A DNA stretch of 64,000 nt from assembly GCA_015178975.1 (NCBI GenBank), contig WHVD01000016.1, forward strand, positions 806,001-870,000, written 5' to 3'. The notes under the pieces are model-generated. The model did no database searches and was not told where the DNA came from. It saw only the letters and a list, made by a program, of their open reading frames with translations. Positions 35,387-46,232 of the stretch are shown here, one piece after another. Position numbers and translations under genes: made by a program. Within the stretch, counting starts at the first letter, position 1; each line of letters begins with the position of its first letter. Source of the DNA: Hysterangium stoloniferum (taxonomy: Eukaryota > Basidiomycota > Agaricomycetes > Hysterangiales > Hysterangiaceae).

Positions 35387-35623
35387 CCTCTCAACCCATG
35401 ACCTCTGACCTACGACCCCTCGACTCACAAACACCGCCCAGACTCCCTGGGTTTCCCATCCACCTGTTTGAAATTGGACAACACGATCTCACAAGGGTGC
35501 AGCCTATAAGCTGAAGCCAAGTCCTACCAGATTTCCCATGGGTGCAGCCTATAAGCTGAAGCCAAGTCCTACCAGATTTCCCATGGGTTTCTCTGGAAAC
35601 CCTCAGTGTACGCACCCTTAACA

Positions 35624-35759
35624 CGGAGTCCGAATTGTGACAGGTAGTTAAACCATAATGGGAATGGGGTGGGAGCAGAGTCTGAAACATAACAGGTCAT
35701 TTGTCCATAACAGGAATGGGGCTCAGTTAGAGAGCTGTTGGGTATTCCGAGAGGAGTCC
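35624..35759 (-). repeat. Outer family C LTR, left part
   Basis: A minus-strand family C LTR segment (gacaggtcatttg-type sequence and ggaatggggctcagttagag). It is continued at 37942-38165 after removal of the LTR at 35760-37941, which is flanked by AGTCC on both sides (35755-35759 and 37942-37946). Confidence 0.65.
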
Positions 35760-36452
35760 TGTTACGACCAGAAATCCTGCCAGACTCCGGGCACTAACTT
35801 ATATGCACCCACGCCCTATACACACCCATTATCAGTTCACCAGAATTCCCACCGGACTCCGTATGTCAGACTTGTCTACATTCGACTTCGTTACATTGTG
35901 TTTCAGTCACTGGAATACTCACCAGACTCCGTCTCTGTCTATTTCCGACCTCATCCCACACATCAGTCACTGGACCCTGCTCAGTAAAACCTGTCACGAT
36001 TCGGACTCCGCTCCCGCTCCGTTTCCCATTATGGTTTATGATTTGTCACTATTCGGACTCTGCTCCATTCCATCCCGTTCCTAACACCAATTTGGTGTTT
36101 ACTATTCCTGTTTTATGTTTTGCTCATTTCATTTCATCATTACTGGATTTGGTATGACATTCACTCCACGGTCTATTTAAACTGGCAGATGTTGTACATA
36201 CAATCCAGTCAGAAAATCGGCTTAGATTCCCCCCAGTAATCTAATACATTTTCCACTCTAAAACCCTACTTGAATCACACCGCTCACACTAGTTGGAGCC
36301 CACAGGCTCTGGCGCATCTATCTCTCTCACCAATCTCGACTCACGACCCACAACCTCCAACCTATGACCCCTCGACCCACGACCCCCACCCAGACTTCCC
36401 GGGATTCCCATCCGTCCATCTGAAATTGGACAACACGATCTAGCAAGGGCGC

Positions 36453-37860
36453 TGTAGAGAGTTCAATCGGAAAGAGACTAATATGGCAATAGTTTCAAGT
36501 CACGTCACAAGCACAAATTCTTATATATACTTTGGCACTCACGACGACTTCTACACAGCCAAATCAGTTTCATCAAACAGACGACCAAAACTCCATCATG
36601 TTCAACACTGCATCATCCTCCAAAGTAACCCTCAGTTCCTACTCGAAACCGACTCTTCACTCCCAAATAGAACTCCAGCCAATAACGTCTCGATTCTCCT
36701 CATCCTCAGACATCATTTCCAAGCCCCTACCAGCCCACCAATGCTCCTCCAAGAAATACCATCGTTTCCTCCGTCGACAAGGTATTCGACTCCCATATGC
36801 TCCAGACGATCCTGTCTTCATTCGTATAGAGCACTATGATGGCTCCTCCGAAATCCTCCACTATCGATTCGATCGAGTGTTCCACCAGGACTGTTCCCCA
36901 CCGTCATCGGGAATCTATTACATGGCAACGTTCACTCCAGTAGGAGATCACAGAGGACCCAAGTTATTTAGGACCCCGGTTCCAGAGGGAAGTCAAGTAG
37001 AGCCTCGTCGAGGTCGTCGTCGATTCGTGTTCCTTGCGTGGTTGTGGAGCCTACTCACCACCTGGTTCTAAATGGTGATTGATTGTGTCCCCTCCTTATA
37101 CTGCAAAACTAGGAACACAATACGTCCAATCTCGGTTCATCGATTGGTAATTTTGTCAAGATTTCGAAATCAAGCATAGCATTTGAGGGTGACGCATTAT
37201 CGTGGGATTCTTGTGTTTCTGACTCATGTCATCGATGTTTCATCAGCCATCACTTCTATTACTCCATCATCCCTATTGTCTGACTCACTTCCCCTATTGT
37301 TCTATTGTGTTTCCCCATTTATCCGTATCACATGTCTGATCTCATCTTTTGTTTGTCATTCTCTTATTGTTCAGCGCAGCCTCCCCCTATTTTTGTTCAC
37401 AGCTTTACTAACACTCCTATTGTGATGACTCAGAGATGACTCACACCATATCGCATCGTTATTGTGTCGTTGTTTGTAGATGTTTGATTTGACCTGTGCT
37501 CTCTCATGTATATAAGGGCCTCTCTTTTGCCCACTATTGAACAAGCAATTTCGTTGTATCTCATTTCGAAGCTCATTCTTAAGGACAATCTCTTAAGTCT
37601 TACTCTCAGTCTCACTCCTACGGCCAGTAAGGGATACTGTGGTGTCTCTTATTGTTGAAGTTCTACACTCCTCGACATTGGGCTTACGTCAGCCTTTTGT
37701 ATTCATCTTCGTTTATGTCATCCAAGGTCCGATCTCTAGCCTCTCGCTCCGAGTGTGTTTGGTTATAGACTGGTTTCAAGAACGACTGTGTCAGTGACCA
37801 TCATAAAGACTTGACCGTTGCGCGCAGGTTATTAGGTCTTTTCCTAGTAACAAACTTACA
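36453..37860 (+). mobile_element. LTR-like element of 1408 bp (family E) carrying an ORF
   Basis: TG...CA ends (TGTAGAGAG, ACTTACA) flanked by GCGC (36449-36452 and 37861-37864). A TATA-like tgtatataagggcc at about 37508 suggests a promoter near its 3' side. No gag or pol is present. It could be a long solo LTR or a small non-autonomous element. The only clear ORF is at 36598-37071. Confidence 0.65.
36598..37071 (+). CDS. Hypothetical protein of 157 aa inside family E element
   Basis: An ATG-started open frame with a Ser/Thr-rich N-terminal third, a middle part that looks folded (about residues 50-120, with FLRRQGIRLPYAPDDPVFIR and HYDGSSEILHYRFDRVF), and a very basic stretch (PRRGRRR) followed by a hydrophobic end FVFLAWLWSLL. 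I recognise no family. The composition looks more like protein than like a chance ORF. The last 16 residues could be a membrane anchor. Confidence 0.45.
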   Translation: MFNTASSSKVTLSSYSKPTLHSQIELQPITSRFSSSSDIISKPLPAHQCSSKKYHRFLRRQGIRLPYAPDDPVFIRIEHYDGSSEILHYRFDRVFHQDCSPPSSGIYYMATFTPVGDHRGPKLFRTPVPEGSQVEPRRGRRRFVFLAWLWSLLTTWF

Positions 37861-37941
37861 GCGCAGCCTATAAGCTGAAGCCAAGTCCTACCGGATATTC
37901 CGTGGGTTTCTCCGGAGACCCGCCCTGTACATATCCTAACA

Positions 37942-38165
37942 AGTCCGGTGACTGGTATGTGGGACAGGGTCAGAGATAGACATAGACAGGTGCAGGTTCT
38001 GGCAGGTCTTCTGGTGACTGATACATGAAGTGACAAAGGTCGAGCACAGACAGGTCTGACAACTGGAGTCCGGCGGGTATTTTGGTAAACTGATAACTGG
38101 TGCATGCAGGGTGCGGGCGCATATAAGTTAGTGCCTGGAGTCTGGTGGGTTTTCTGGTCATAACA
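37942..38165 (-). repeat. Outer family C LTR, right part
   Basis: On the minus strand it begins TGTTATGACCAGAAAACC at 38165, the normal LTR start, and runs leftward to the AGTCC insertion site. Its other half is at 35624-35759. Confidence 0.65.
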
Positions 38166-39031
38166 CATGTATACATATACAGTTTTATGTTGATGCTTCA
38201 AGAGGAACAAATTGGGGGAGAATGAAAATACTATTCCAAGCCAGATATGACTGCTGACACTTTTTTAATGACATTATTATTGACCCATAAGTATTCAGAC
38301 CCAATTGCAAAGAGAGGCTAACACAAGTATGTCTTTTAGGTCCAATCATTTCAAAGAGTATACAAAAGTATAGAATTATAAACAATTAATAAAATTTAAA
38401 TAAGTTTCTGGATTAGATCACATGCTCTAGTAAATACTTAGAATTGTTGATACAGAGAAAAATTATGGGGTATGTGGGGGGCTTTTTGGGGTGATGGGAG
38501 ATACACTATAAGTGATTATGTAAGACAAACATTCAACTTGACTTTGGACCACCTGCTGTTCAAGTACTGGCATTCTTCATTATCAGTCATTGAGAAGAGA
38601 GAAGATATTTTATATCAGATATCTAAAATGAACTTCACCCTGAGAACACTAGAGGTGGCATTTTGGTAAAGTGGTATAGGTCACTGGTAAAATATGTACA
38701 CCATCTATCCAACATGCCAGCTAAGATATGAATGATACCATTAAAGGTGTTTGTGGTTGAATATGTAATGTGAAGCACTAGGGAGCAGCTACATCCAGGT
38801 GCACACCAGTCAAGGCTACAGTACAAGTCATTCTGAGTTCCCAATGAGTGCAAGTAACAGAATGGGAAAGCACAGCTCTCATTAGTTAAGAGGACATTTA
38901 TCCAAGCTACACACTGGGAAGTGTGCAGACCAGACTGTCAATGCCTCTTTGGCAGCACACAAAAAAGACTGCATATCCAGGAGACAACCAGAACATAACA
39001 ACATTCTTAGCATTGTCAGAATACAGGGGCA
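38166..39031. other. Unassigned sequence, probably decayed transposon
   Basis: AT-rich and without a supported ORF. The text gacccataagtattcagaccc resembles Tc1-type terminal sequence, but no partner end or transposase was found. Confidence 0.3.
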
Positions 39032-39036
39032 AAGAG

Positions 39037-39943
39037 TGTTAACTTTCCTGGGATTTGGGTTAGTGAGGGATCATGAGCATTAGGGCTCAGGTCACTGCAG
39101 TTGGGAATTCACCACATATTTTGGGTCATATAAGGTCTATTTGTATTTGTTTAGTCCTTATCCATTTACATGTACAATGAGTACTGTCACCTCACTCAGA
39201 CAAACAGAAAATTATATGGTCTAGGAACAGCACCACAAAAACTTAACATAAATGGATCACTGCTAGCTACCATTAACCAAAGCTAGGTGCTGTGCAGACC
39301 ACCTTTGATCTCATCACTACAAATTGCCATTCCATGCACCATCATTCATCACATGGGTTTCACTCTTTGTATACCACCACTCACATTCCATCATCATTCT
39401 CACACACCACATGAGACTTATCACTCATAAACAATTGACTTTTGCCACCAGCACAAAGGGCTGTGCAGAATACTGAGCCAGGTCATGTTCATCCTGGATC
39501 ACTGTTTAGATGTTGCCATCTGCCATCACACTTCTCATAAAGGGCCTTGGGATTGATTGGGAATGGGAGTTGCAGTGAGGGAGCTTGGGTTGGGAGGCTT
39601 GCTATTCATGGTAGAGGCATTTTGGTTCAGATTGGGAGTTGCTGAACTTCAGGGAGTGCTCAGGCTGTGGGGAGACTTGGATGGTATGGATATCTGTTTG
39701 AGGGAGTGGGGATGGTCACTGCAAGCCCCTTATGCTCAAGGGAGTGTGTTAACTTTTCTGGGATTTGGGTTAGTGAAGGATCATGAGCATTAGGGCTCAG
39801 GTCACTGCGGTTGGGAATTCACCGTGTATTTTAGGGTCTATTTGTATTTGTCTAGTCCTTATCTGTTTACAATGAGTACTGTCACCTCACTCAGACAAAT
39901 GGAAAGTTATACAGTCTAGGAGCAGCACCACGAAAACTTAACA
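39037..39943 (+). mobile_element. Complete TRIM (miniature LTR retrotransposon), copy 1
   Basis: Two LTRs, 39037-39248 and 39747-39943, both starting TGTTAACTTT and ending AACTTAACA, enclose only about 500 bp of non-coding sequence. The direct repeat AAGAG flanks the whole (39032-39036 and 39944-39948). A purine-rich aagggagtg just before the right LTR may be the polypurine tract. There are no gag or pol genes, so mobilisation would depend on another element. The second full copy is at 56245-57153 and a solo LTR at 6778-6960. Orientation is inferred from the purine tract. Confidence 0.88.
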
Positions 39944-39948
39944 AAGAG

Positions 39949-41295
39949 GATCCGCGCAAATGCAGAAGTAGTTACGTGAAGAAGATTTCAAGGTATGGTA
40001 TGGCATTGATGATAAAACGCGCGACTAGACTATGGCCGGTGCGCCGCCTATTTCGCATGAAATCCACCAAAGTGCAGGTTTGTCGCTCTAGCAGGATATG
40101 GTGGCACGCAGACGATAGGTCACGGTCATTTATGTTGGGCTCTGATCAGCAGCACGGAAATGTTGTTCAGAATATCCTGTAGACTCTAGAAGTGGAGACG
40201 GGGTAAAAGGAACATGACATTCCGGACGTGGAGCTACGGACACATACCTGTGCATGGTAATATATGTGTCCGATCCGTCGACCAGCGACGTGGCGAGAGG
40301 ACAATTGAAGGCGAATTCCATACGCCGTCCTTATAAATTCAAACATCGACGCCACCAAACAGCCGTGTTTGGAACAAGGTGTTTCCATTGTCCCCGGCAT
40401 CAAATACATCAGTAAAGTGATTTTTGATCTGCAAGGCTGCCAGCGGAGGTCCAAGTTGCCTGAGTCACCCCAGTGAAAGTAATCTTCCATTGGCCCGCGC
40501 TTACGTTGGTCTTGTTGATGGCCATAATCACATCTAATATAGCTGAGTTTATTAGTGCGGTAATTAACGTTAGCTAACGTTAGCGCGTTCGTATTAATAC
40601 ATAAGTTGTATGTTAACATTGCGTTTATAGTATTTTCAACGAGTCGCTAAGAGTGAGGATAATCTCGTCCGATTTGGCACGAAGGCTTGGGATCTAATCT
40701 ACCCGTCGCCGATGGTAACAACTCATGGCCGATTCGGGACGTGTCGATTTTCACCGGGATTTAACAATTAGACCTTACAATCTCCCACGTGCCTCAAATA
40801 TTAATAAGTTTGTATTTGCAACTAATGAAATATTAACATATATTAGTTGCAAATACACCGTCAGTGCTGATTTACTAGAAAAGGACGTGCACAGACCTGT
40901 CCAATTGCACTCATTCGTTTCCCCTGGCTCCCGCTTGTTATATTGACGCGAGTAACTGGCGATAGTCACCTCGTGCGGGTTCAGACGTTCAGCTTGTAGT
41001 ATTGATGCGATATTGATACGAATAACTAGTGACCAGTAGCCACTTTGTGCTGGTTCCGACGCTGTGAACCCGGACGATGCCCTAGATACCCTAGATAAAT
41101 AATAAAACTGTCAGCCTCCCAAAAGCAACTTAGCCCACTCACTCTCAAATTCTAGTACTCAAAACTGCAAGGCCAACAACGAGACCATCCTCGTTCTCAG
41201 GACACATACTTGGGATTGCCCTTCCAGCACGGGGCACGTATATACACCATTAACTTCTCCCACATGGAATATGAATACATCGATATACAGGAGAT
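39949..41295. other. Unassigned sequence with possible decayed exon traces
   Basis: Minus-strand frames between about 40230 and 40540 (for example VSAGQWKITFTGVTQATW) look somewhat protein-like but are broken, and I recognise no family. The region otherwise holds only short ORFs and a hairpin at 40812-40856. Confidence 0.3.
40812..40856. repeat. Perfect 15-bp inverted repeat (hairpin)
   Basis: GTATTTGCAACTAAT at 40812-40826 and its exact reverse complement at 40842-40856, with a 15-nt loop. The same ttagttgcaaatac string occurs at about 15466. Function unknown. Confidence 0.75.
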
Positions 41296-41311
41296 TTGAG
41301 ACCTCTAACAG

Positions 41312-42460
41312 ACCTTGCAAACAAAATCGTGCAAGAACGGTCTGACATCCTCGCGAGAGAATTTGGCTTGCTGGTGTGGAAAGAGATCAGCAGATGCTTT
41401 CCCGAAGATTCCAGTGAAATTACAAGAGGTAATATCAGGTGTTTTATCATTATTGATTTCTTCTCACCTTCACGATGACAAACCCATAATATGTATCATG
41501 TTGCAGAGTCATAAATATTGGGGGAGAAGGGGCATCCATCTTCAGCCTCCCCTTGTCATTAAGAACTTCAGATATTTATTCAGAACTCGCTAAGTCGGAG
41601 CCGGTGAGTGCTATGTGCAACGGGGAAATAATACGATTCCACTCTCGGACCAAGTGTCGCAATTATATATGTACGCCATCCTAACTGTATAGTTATAAAG
41701 GCGGCTACATTATGACGGCTTGTTTGAACTTATCTCTCCAGTTTTTATTCCCAGTTTTCTCCACGATATCCGGAAAGTCGGTAGTGGCTCAAATGTCATG
41801 GTTCTGGGATGGAATACTCCAGACATGGCCACCGGCATATGTTTAATGGGGCCTGAGAAGTATGGTGGGATTGGAGTTGTGGAGAATGATATCACCGAAG
41901 AATACGATACATCTTGGGATCTGTACAAAGGTGACGGGCCAGTTACGAAGGAGCCTCGACCCAATGCTTTGAAGCTAATGCATGTGGAGAAGGCCTCGTA
42001 TGCAGTTAGCATAGCGAAGGAGGCTAGTGAGCGCCCGACTCTGTCGAGAGCTTGGGCTGCTTTAGCGTTAACAGGGGTTCTGGTTTTATTTACATTACGT
42101 CATGGCTGCTCAAGGACGACGTCTAGTACTCGGGACAAACTACACGTAGCTGCCCAGGTCTTTTATAATGCCAATGACCTGCTCCTCGGAACAGTGTATG
42201 TCAGTTCGTACCAGGCTCTTAAGGCCAACCTGGGGCCATTTAAACCCTTTCACACATTGTTGCTCGTCCCTACCCTGGACCGATTGAAGTGGCACACAAT
42301 ATCTTCCGCATCGCCGCACGGATCCAAGTTTATTTCCGATGAATATCCCAGAGGGATCAGCGTAGACAAGATCGATACTATAAGGCATTTAACTTATCAC
42401 CTGTGTATTGTTATCCATGTAACGATTTTCTTTTCTCAGATGCGTCCCACAATAGATTAG
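41312..42460 (+). CDS. Hypothetical gene, exon structure unresolved
   Basis: One exon-like piece is 41312-41428 (LANKIVQERSDILAREFGLL and onward), ended by a good donor gtaata and preceded by an AG. A longer open frame follows from about 41720 to the stop at 42458-42460, with GSNVMVLGWNTPDMATG, KASYAVSIAKEASERPTLS, and a hydrophobic segment AWAALALTGVLVLFTL that could be a membrane helix. I could not join these in one frame, and I recognise no family. It may be a decayed or lineage-specific gene. Copia debris begins 130 bp downstream on the other strand. Confidence 0.35.
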
Positions 42461-42591
42461 TCCGTTTGCAGAGAACTTGGTCCAAGCGACGCAACAGATC
42501 GAGATTGAATTGGCTTTTACAACTGATAACCTAATAATCGGTCCTGAAGGAACATATCTTACGAATGTATATTACGCCGGAAACTTTCAAT

Positions 42592-43700
42592 TCAACCCCT
42601 TTCGGTCTCTGATACCGTGGATAAGGTGAGGCACGGATATCTCTTCATGGCATCGGTTGCTGTGATATATTCAGCTTCGGCGGGTGATAGCATGTCCACC
42701 GGCTGCTTTTTCGAACTCCAGGAAACCGCGCCTCTATCCATGGTGGAAAAACATCCCGATATTGAATATCGATGCTCTTGTGAATCCCAATCGGCGTTGG
42801 TGAATCCGTCGATACTGCTACTTGTCCCGTCTCGTCTGTCCCTGAGTACTAACCAATGATTTTTAGTTCCTTTCAGATCCCGGAACACTCTTGAAGGCCT
42901 CTTAATGTCGTCGTCCCGCGTCTTGCATAAATTGCGAAAATAGTGAGCCCACAAGTGTGATATCAGGTCGCATCCCCAGCGTGGCATACATCGGCGAGCC
43001 AATAGCTTCGCGATAAGGTACGTTGCACATTTCTTTGTACTGTCTTGGCATATTTGATGATTGTGCCGTTGAGAGATGTTGATGGGGGTCGAGTGATGTC
43101 ATGAACGGTTTTGCGTCTTGTAGGCCAAAACGCGCAATTATCTTGTATATATGCGTATTGCCATAGCGAAATTACTTGTGTGTCACGATCTCTTGTCACT
43201 TCAATTTCCAATAGCCATTTAAGTTCTCCTTCGAGTTTACTGCCAGTGTCATCGTATACATCCACGGCGACGATAAGTGTGTTTTCGTTCGCATACCTGA
43301 AAAGTACAGCGTCCTTGACATAAACATTCCTTTCCAAGGAATTCGAGTCCCTTGGATTGGCACATGTAAATGCTGCATCTACATCGATCTGTTCGAGTTC
43401 CCAGTCATTACGGGCAGCGATAGCGGTGATAACGCAGATGGCGGTCAGCTTAATGGCATGTGAGAACATTTCATTATCATCGATTCGTACTTGCTGAGAG
43501 AATCTTTGCGCAGCGAACCTAGATCTGTAGTCGGTTATCTCACCGTTGGGACCATGCTTGTAAGCACAATGGATTTGCAGCCCATGGTGTTCGTGTCAGC
43601 CGGTGTGTCGACAAATTCCCAATTGCCTGGATTATCGTGATGTTGCATCTTTAGTGACATCTTCCATTTAGGGAAACCCTGGCGGCGTTTCGTGTCTTGG
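42592..43700 (-). pseudogene. Ty1/copia reverse transcriptase and RNase H remnant
   Basis: Reading the minus strand from about 43700: a start-of-RT block (WEFVDTPADTN, then FSHAIKLTAICVIT, QIDVDAAFTCANP, NTLIVAVDVYDD) and then RNase H (TNADWDSQEHRYSISGC, GAVSWSSKKQP, LSPAEAEYITATDA). These are the usual copia blocks in the usual order. Frameshifts, a large deletion within RT and stop codons make it dead. The upstream part of the element continues towards 44.6 kb. Confidence 0.82.
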
Positions 43701-44449
43701 ACATTAGCGGACAGTTGTGGCCATCACGTTCTCAAGTGTTGTCGAAAAATGCCGGTGTGTTTTCCTCGAATTTTTGAAGCAGATCACTTCGTGCTTGCTG
43801 GATGTCACTCGAGATCGGGGGTTATTGTAAAGTGGTCATGTCATTTTGTACGACATGCTGGATGCCTGTAGGTTTATTCCCTCCCTCAGCCGGTATGTCC
43901 TTCAAAACGGTAGCGGTCGATTCATTGAACCGAACGCTCCACCCGACGTTTTGCCTCTTCGACATTTGCTGGCGGATCATCAAATTATTGCATTTCCGGG
44001 GGGTCCATTCCCTCCCTTAATCGGCGTGTCGTTCAAAATGACTACGTTTGATCCACCTGGGGCCAACATCTCGTTCGACGGGGAACGCCGGTCCATTATT
44101 GGCCTGCCTCAGTCGGTCCATGTCCGCTCGTGATATCACGGACGTATACAGACGGAATGCACGTCTGATTGGTCCTCCCTGACATGTCCGACTCTGGAGT
44201 CGGCGTGGTGTCCTCAAGATCCTCAGGAGGTTCCATCCTTGCATGTGGGATCTCATCTCATGGTCCATGTTGTGTGGGTGTGTCGGTCAGCGTGTTTTGT
44301 ACAACGCGTTGGGGGCTCGTAGGTCCTTCCCTCCAACCGGTACGTCGTTCAAAGTGGCGATGACTGAGTCATTGAACTTCATGTTGCGCTCTATGGTGGC
44401 GTGTTGTTTTCCCGGCCAATAAACGCGGTGCCCCCTTTTTTTGCTGTTG

Positions 44450-44625
44450 AACCTTACCCGCCCTTCGTTGGCCTTGGGTTCTAGTTTTAGTTTTCCGCGA
44501 TTTTCTTTGAAGGCGACGAATCGATGGCGCTTAGTTGGCATGTGGTTGGATCCTGCAACATCATATACATCAGTTTCAATGTGCTTGGGTACACTCGTTT
44601 CCTGTGATAAGGTGGGTCTGGTGAA
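44450..44625 (-). pseudogene. Copia protease-region fragment (minus)
   Basis: The minus strand reads TDVYDVAGSNHMPTKRHRF followed by KENRGKLKLEPKANEGRVRF, matching the copia protease region, where SNHM corresponds to the conserved D-S-G/A-x-x-H segment. The active Asp-Ser-Gly is altered (DVAGS). It is in line with the RT remnant further along the minus strand. Confidence 0.6.
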
Positions 44626-45090
44626 TGTTGTCATTAATGCAAAAACCATACTTGACATGGCGAAGTTGGTAGGCCCAGAAACCACAAAAGGCTGGAAAGA
44701 TCACTGGAGAACACCAAATGCTGGAATTGTGGGGACATGGGTCACATGTCAGCCGACTGTCGCAAACCGAAGAAAAAGGGCGACAAAAGGGATATTACTG
44801 TGAATGGTAACATGGGCGGGAATGTGAACATCACCATGTCAAGTATGTATATGATTCAGCAGCATCGAACCACATCCCAACTAACCGCCATCGACTCCTT
44901 ACCTTCAAAGAAAACCGCGGGGAAACAAGAACCCAAGGGTTATGAAGGGCGGGTAGGATTCAAAATCACTATTCGCGATGTGGCTATGAGACGGCTGTGC
45001 CGCTACATCCCTACAGACAATGACCCGGCCAACCTATTCCAAAGTATAACAAATATTAATCTCAGTCGACACGATGGAAGAATCGACTGA
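44626..45090 (+). pseudogene. Copia gag zinc knuckle and protease start (plus)
   Basis: The plus strand reads CWNCGDMGHMSADC at 44719-44760, a C-X2-C-X4-H-X4-C zinc knuckle, followed in another frame by a copy of the same protease segment as at 44450-44625 (SNHIPTNRHR, FKENRGE). Two copies of one copia family therefore meet in opposite orientation near 44625. Confidence 0.65.
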
Positions 45091-45163
45091 GGTGCAATGG
45101 CGTTGGAAAGCCTAGTATTTATACAAAAGGAAACAACAAAGACGCAAATAGAACAAAGGAAAT

Positions 45164-45342
45164 TGTAAGCCTGGTAGCATACCGATTACAGTACCACAGG
45201 CGCATAGTACTTTTTTAGATAGATCGTTTTTACTTACCGCCATCATCGTATATCTTACTCGCCGTTCTCAAGGAATACAGTTTGGTCCTGTCAACGTCTG
45301 GACCGATGCCAATGTAAGGCTGCATTGGACAGCAGCCTTTCA
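45164..45342 (+). mobile_element. Solo LTR of 179 bp (family G)
   Basis: Starts TGTAAGCCTGG and ends CAGCCTTTCA, flanked by perfect GAAAT repeats (45159-45163 and 45343-45347). Relatives are at 6505-6692 and 7895-8123. The length suits a copia-type LTR. Confidence 0.82.
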
Positions 45343-45564
45343 GAAATCGTTCGAACAAAAGGAAACTGTTCGAACAATGGGCGCAAATCATGACTGCGAA
45401 TTGCCTTGTGTTTGATATATTGACTTGTTATGAATTTATCCTTTTGGCACTGTAAATACTAGTACAGGGTGCAGTATGACGGGTGTATGGAATGTGGGAA
45501 AAAATTCCAGCAGAATGGGGTGTCATTGTTCAGTATCTATTAGAATGTACCCCCATTTAACCAC

Positions 45565-45658
45565 GCCTTGGTAGCTCAATGGTAGAGCGTCAGATTCTTA
45601 CAGTCCCTCTGACCGGGTAAGAATCGGAAGGCTGCGGGTTCGATTCCTGCGCGAGGCA
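45565..45658 (+). tRNA. tRNA-Lys (CTT) with 22-nt intron
   Basis: Cloverleaf with acceptor GCCTTGG/GCGAGGC (closing pair 7-66 mismatched), D-arm GCTC/GAGC, anticodon CTT at 45597-45599, intron 45601-45622, variable AGGCT and T-arm GCGGG/CCTGC. One mismatch is in the anticodon stem. A T5 run follows at 45662. Possibly functional. Confidence 0.75.
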
Positions 45659-45737
45659 ACATTTTTATCCCGTTAAATTCCAGCAGAATGTGGTGTCATT
45701 GTTCAGTATCTATTAGAATGCATGTACTATCAATCAT

Positions 45738-45831
45738 GCCTCGGTAGCTCAATGGTAGAGCGTCAGACTCTTACAGTCCCTCTGACCGGGTAAGAGTGTG
45801 AAGGTTGCGGGTTCGAGTCCTGCGCGAGGCA
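45738..45831 (+). tRNA. tRNA-Lys (CTT) with 22-nt intron
   Basis: Acceptor GCCTCGG/GCGAGGC, anticodon CTT, intron about 45774-45795, variable AGGTT, T-arm GCGGG-TTCGAGT-CCTGC. One mismatch each in the acceptor and anticodon stems. Pol III B box and a T5 run at 45835 are present. Confidence 0.75.
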
Positions 45832-46138
45832 GTATTTTTATCCCGTTAATCACCAAGAGTCTAGTCCCTATTGAACCAGATATATGTCTTTTTCTGAGGG
45901 CGCGAGATATTTTTAACCATTATGGAATAGCCACCAAACATGCATATGCAGAACTACATAGAAGTTCAAAGGTCGCACTCCAAGATACATTGCTTAGCCT
46001 TATGAATTTATCCTTTTCTCACTATAAATAGTACCACAAAAAGGAAGGTGTATATGACAAGAATAGCAGACAAGTAGAATGTTGACAACTGTGGTGTCGT
46101 TGTTCATTATCTATTAGAATGTAGATGCATTTGACCAT

Positions 46139-46232
46139 GCCTTGGTAGCTCAGTGGTAGAGCGTCAAATTCTTACAGTCCCTCTGACCGGGTAAGAATTT
46201 GGAGGCCGCGGGTTCGATTCCTGTCCGAGGTA
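46139..46232 (+). tRNA. tRNA-Lys (CTT) with 22-nt intron, best-folding copy
   Basis: Acceptor GCCTTGG pairs fully with CCGAGGT (G-U allowed), anticodon stem TCAAA/TTTGG pairs fully, anticodon CTT, intron about 46175-46196, T-arm GCGGG/CCTGT. An eight-T run follows at 46235. Of all copies in the window this is the one most likely to be functional. Confidence 0.85.

Larger units (their letters stand above)
33607..35623 (+). mobile_element. Family C LTR, 5'-truncated, interrupted by family J LTR
   Basis: The sequence matches the 816-bp solo LTR at 62632-63447 in opposite orientation (for example ctaacaccaaatttggtgtt and catacaatccagtcagaaaa). The first part is lost where gypsy D inserted. A solo J LTR splits it at 34018-35386. 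After that it runs to ...cgcacccttaaca. A block of about 56 bp with gtgcagcctataagctgaag is tandemly duplicated at about 35492-35600. Confidence 0.75.
35760..37941 (+). mobile_element. Family C LTR nested in another family C LTR
   Basis: Starts TGTTACGACCAGAAATCC and ends CATATCCTAACA, with AGTCC target duplications. Without the element nested at 36453-37860 it is about 770 bp, close to the 816-bp solo copy at 62632. It is inserted into a family C LTR of opposite orientation. Confidence 0.78.

Noticed and set aside
38166-38960. Possible Tc1 element from the string agtattcagaccc
   Set aside because: No inverted partner and no transposase motif could be read in any frame.
40167-40619. Minus-strand 150-codon ORF
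   Set aside because: Frames are broken and no family is recognised; possibly a decayed exon, but not supported as a gene.
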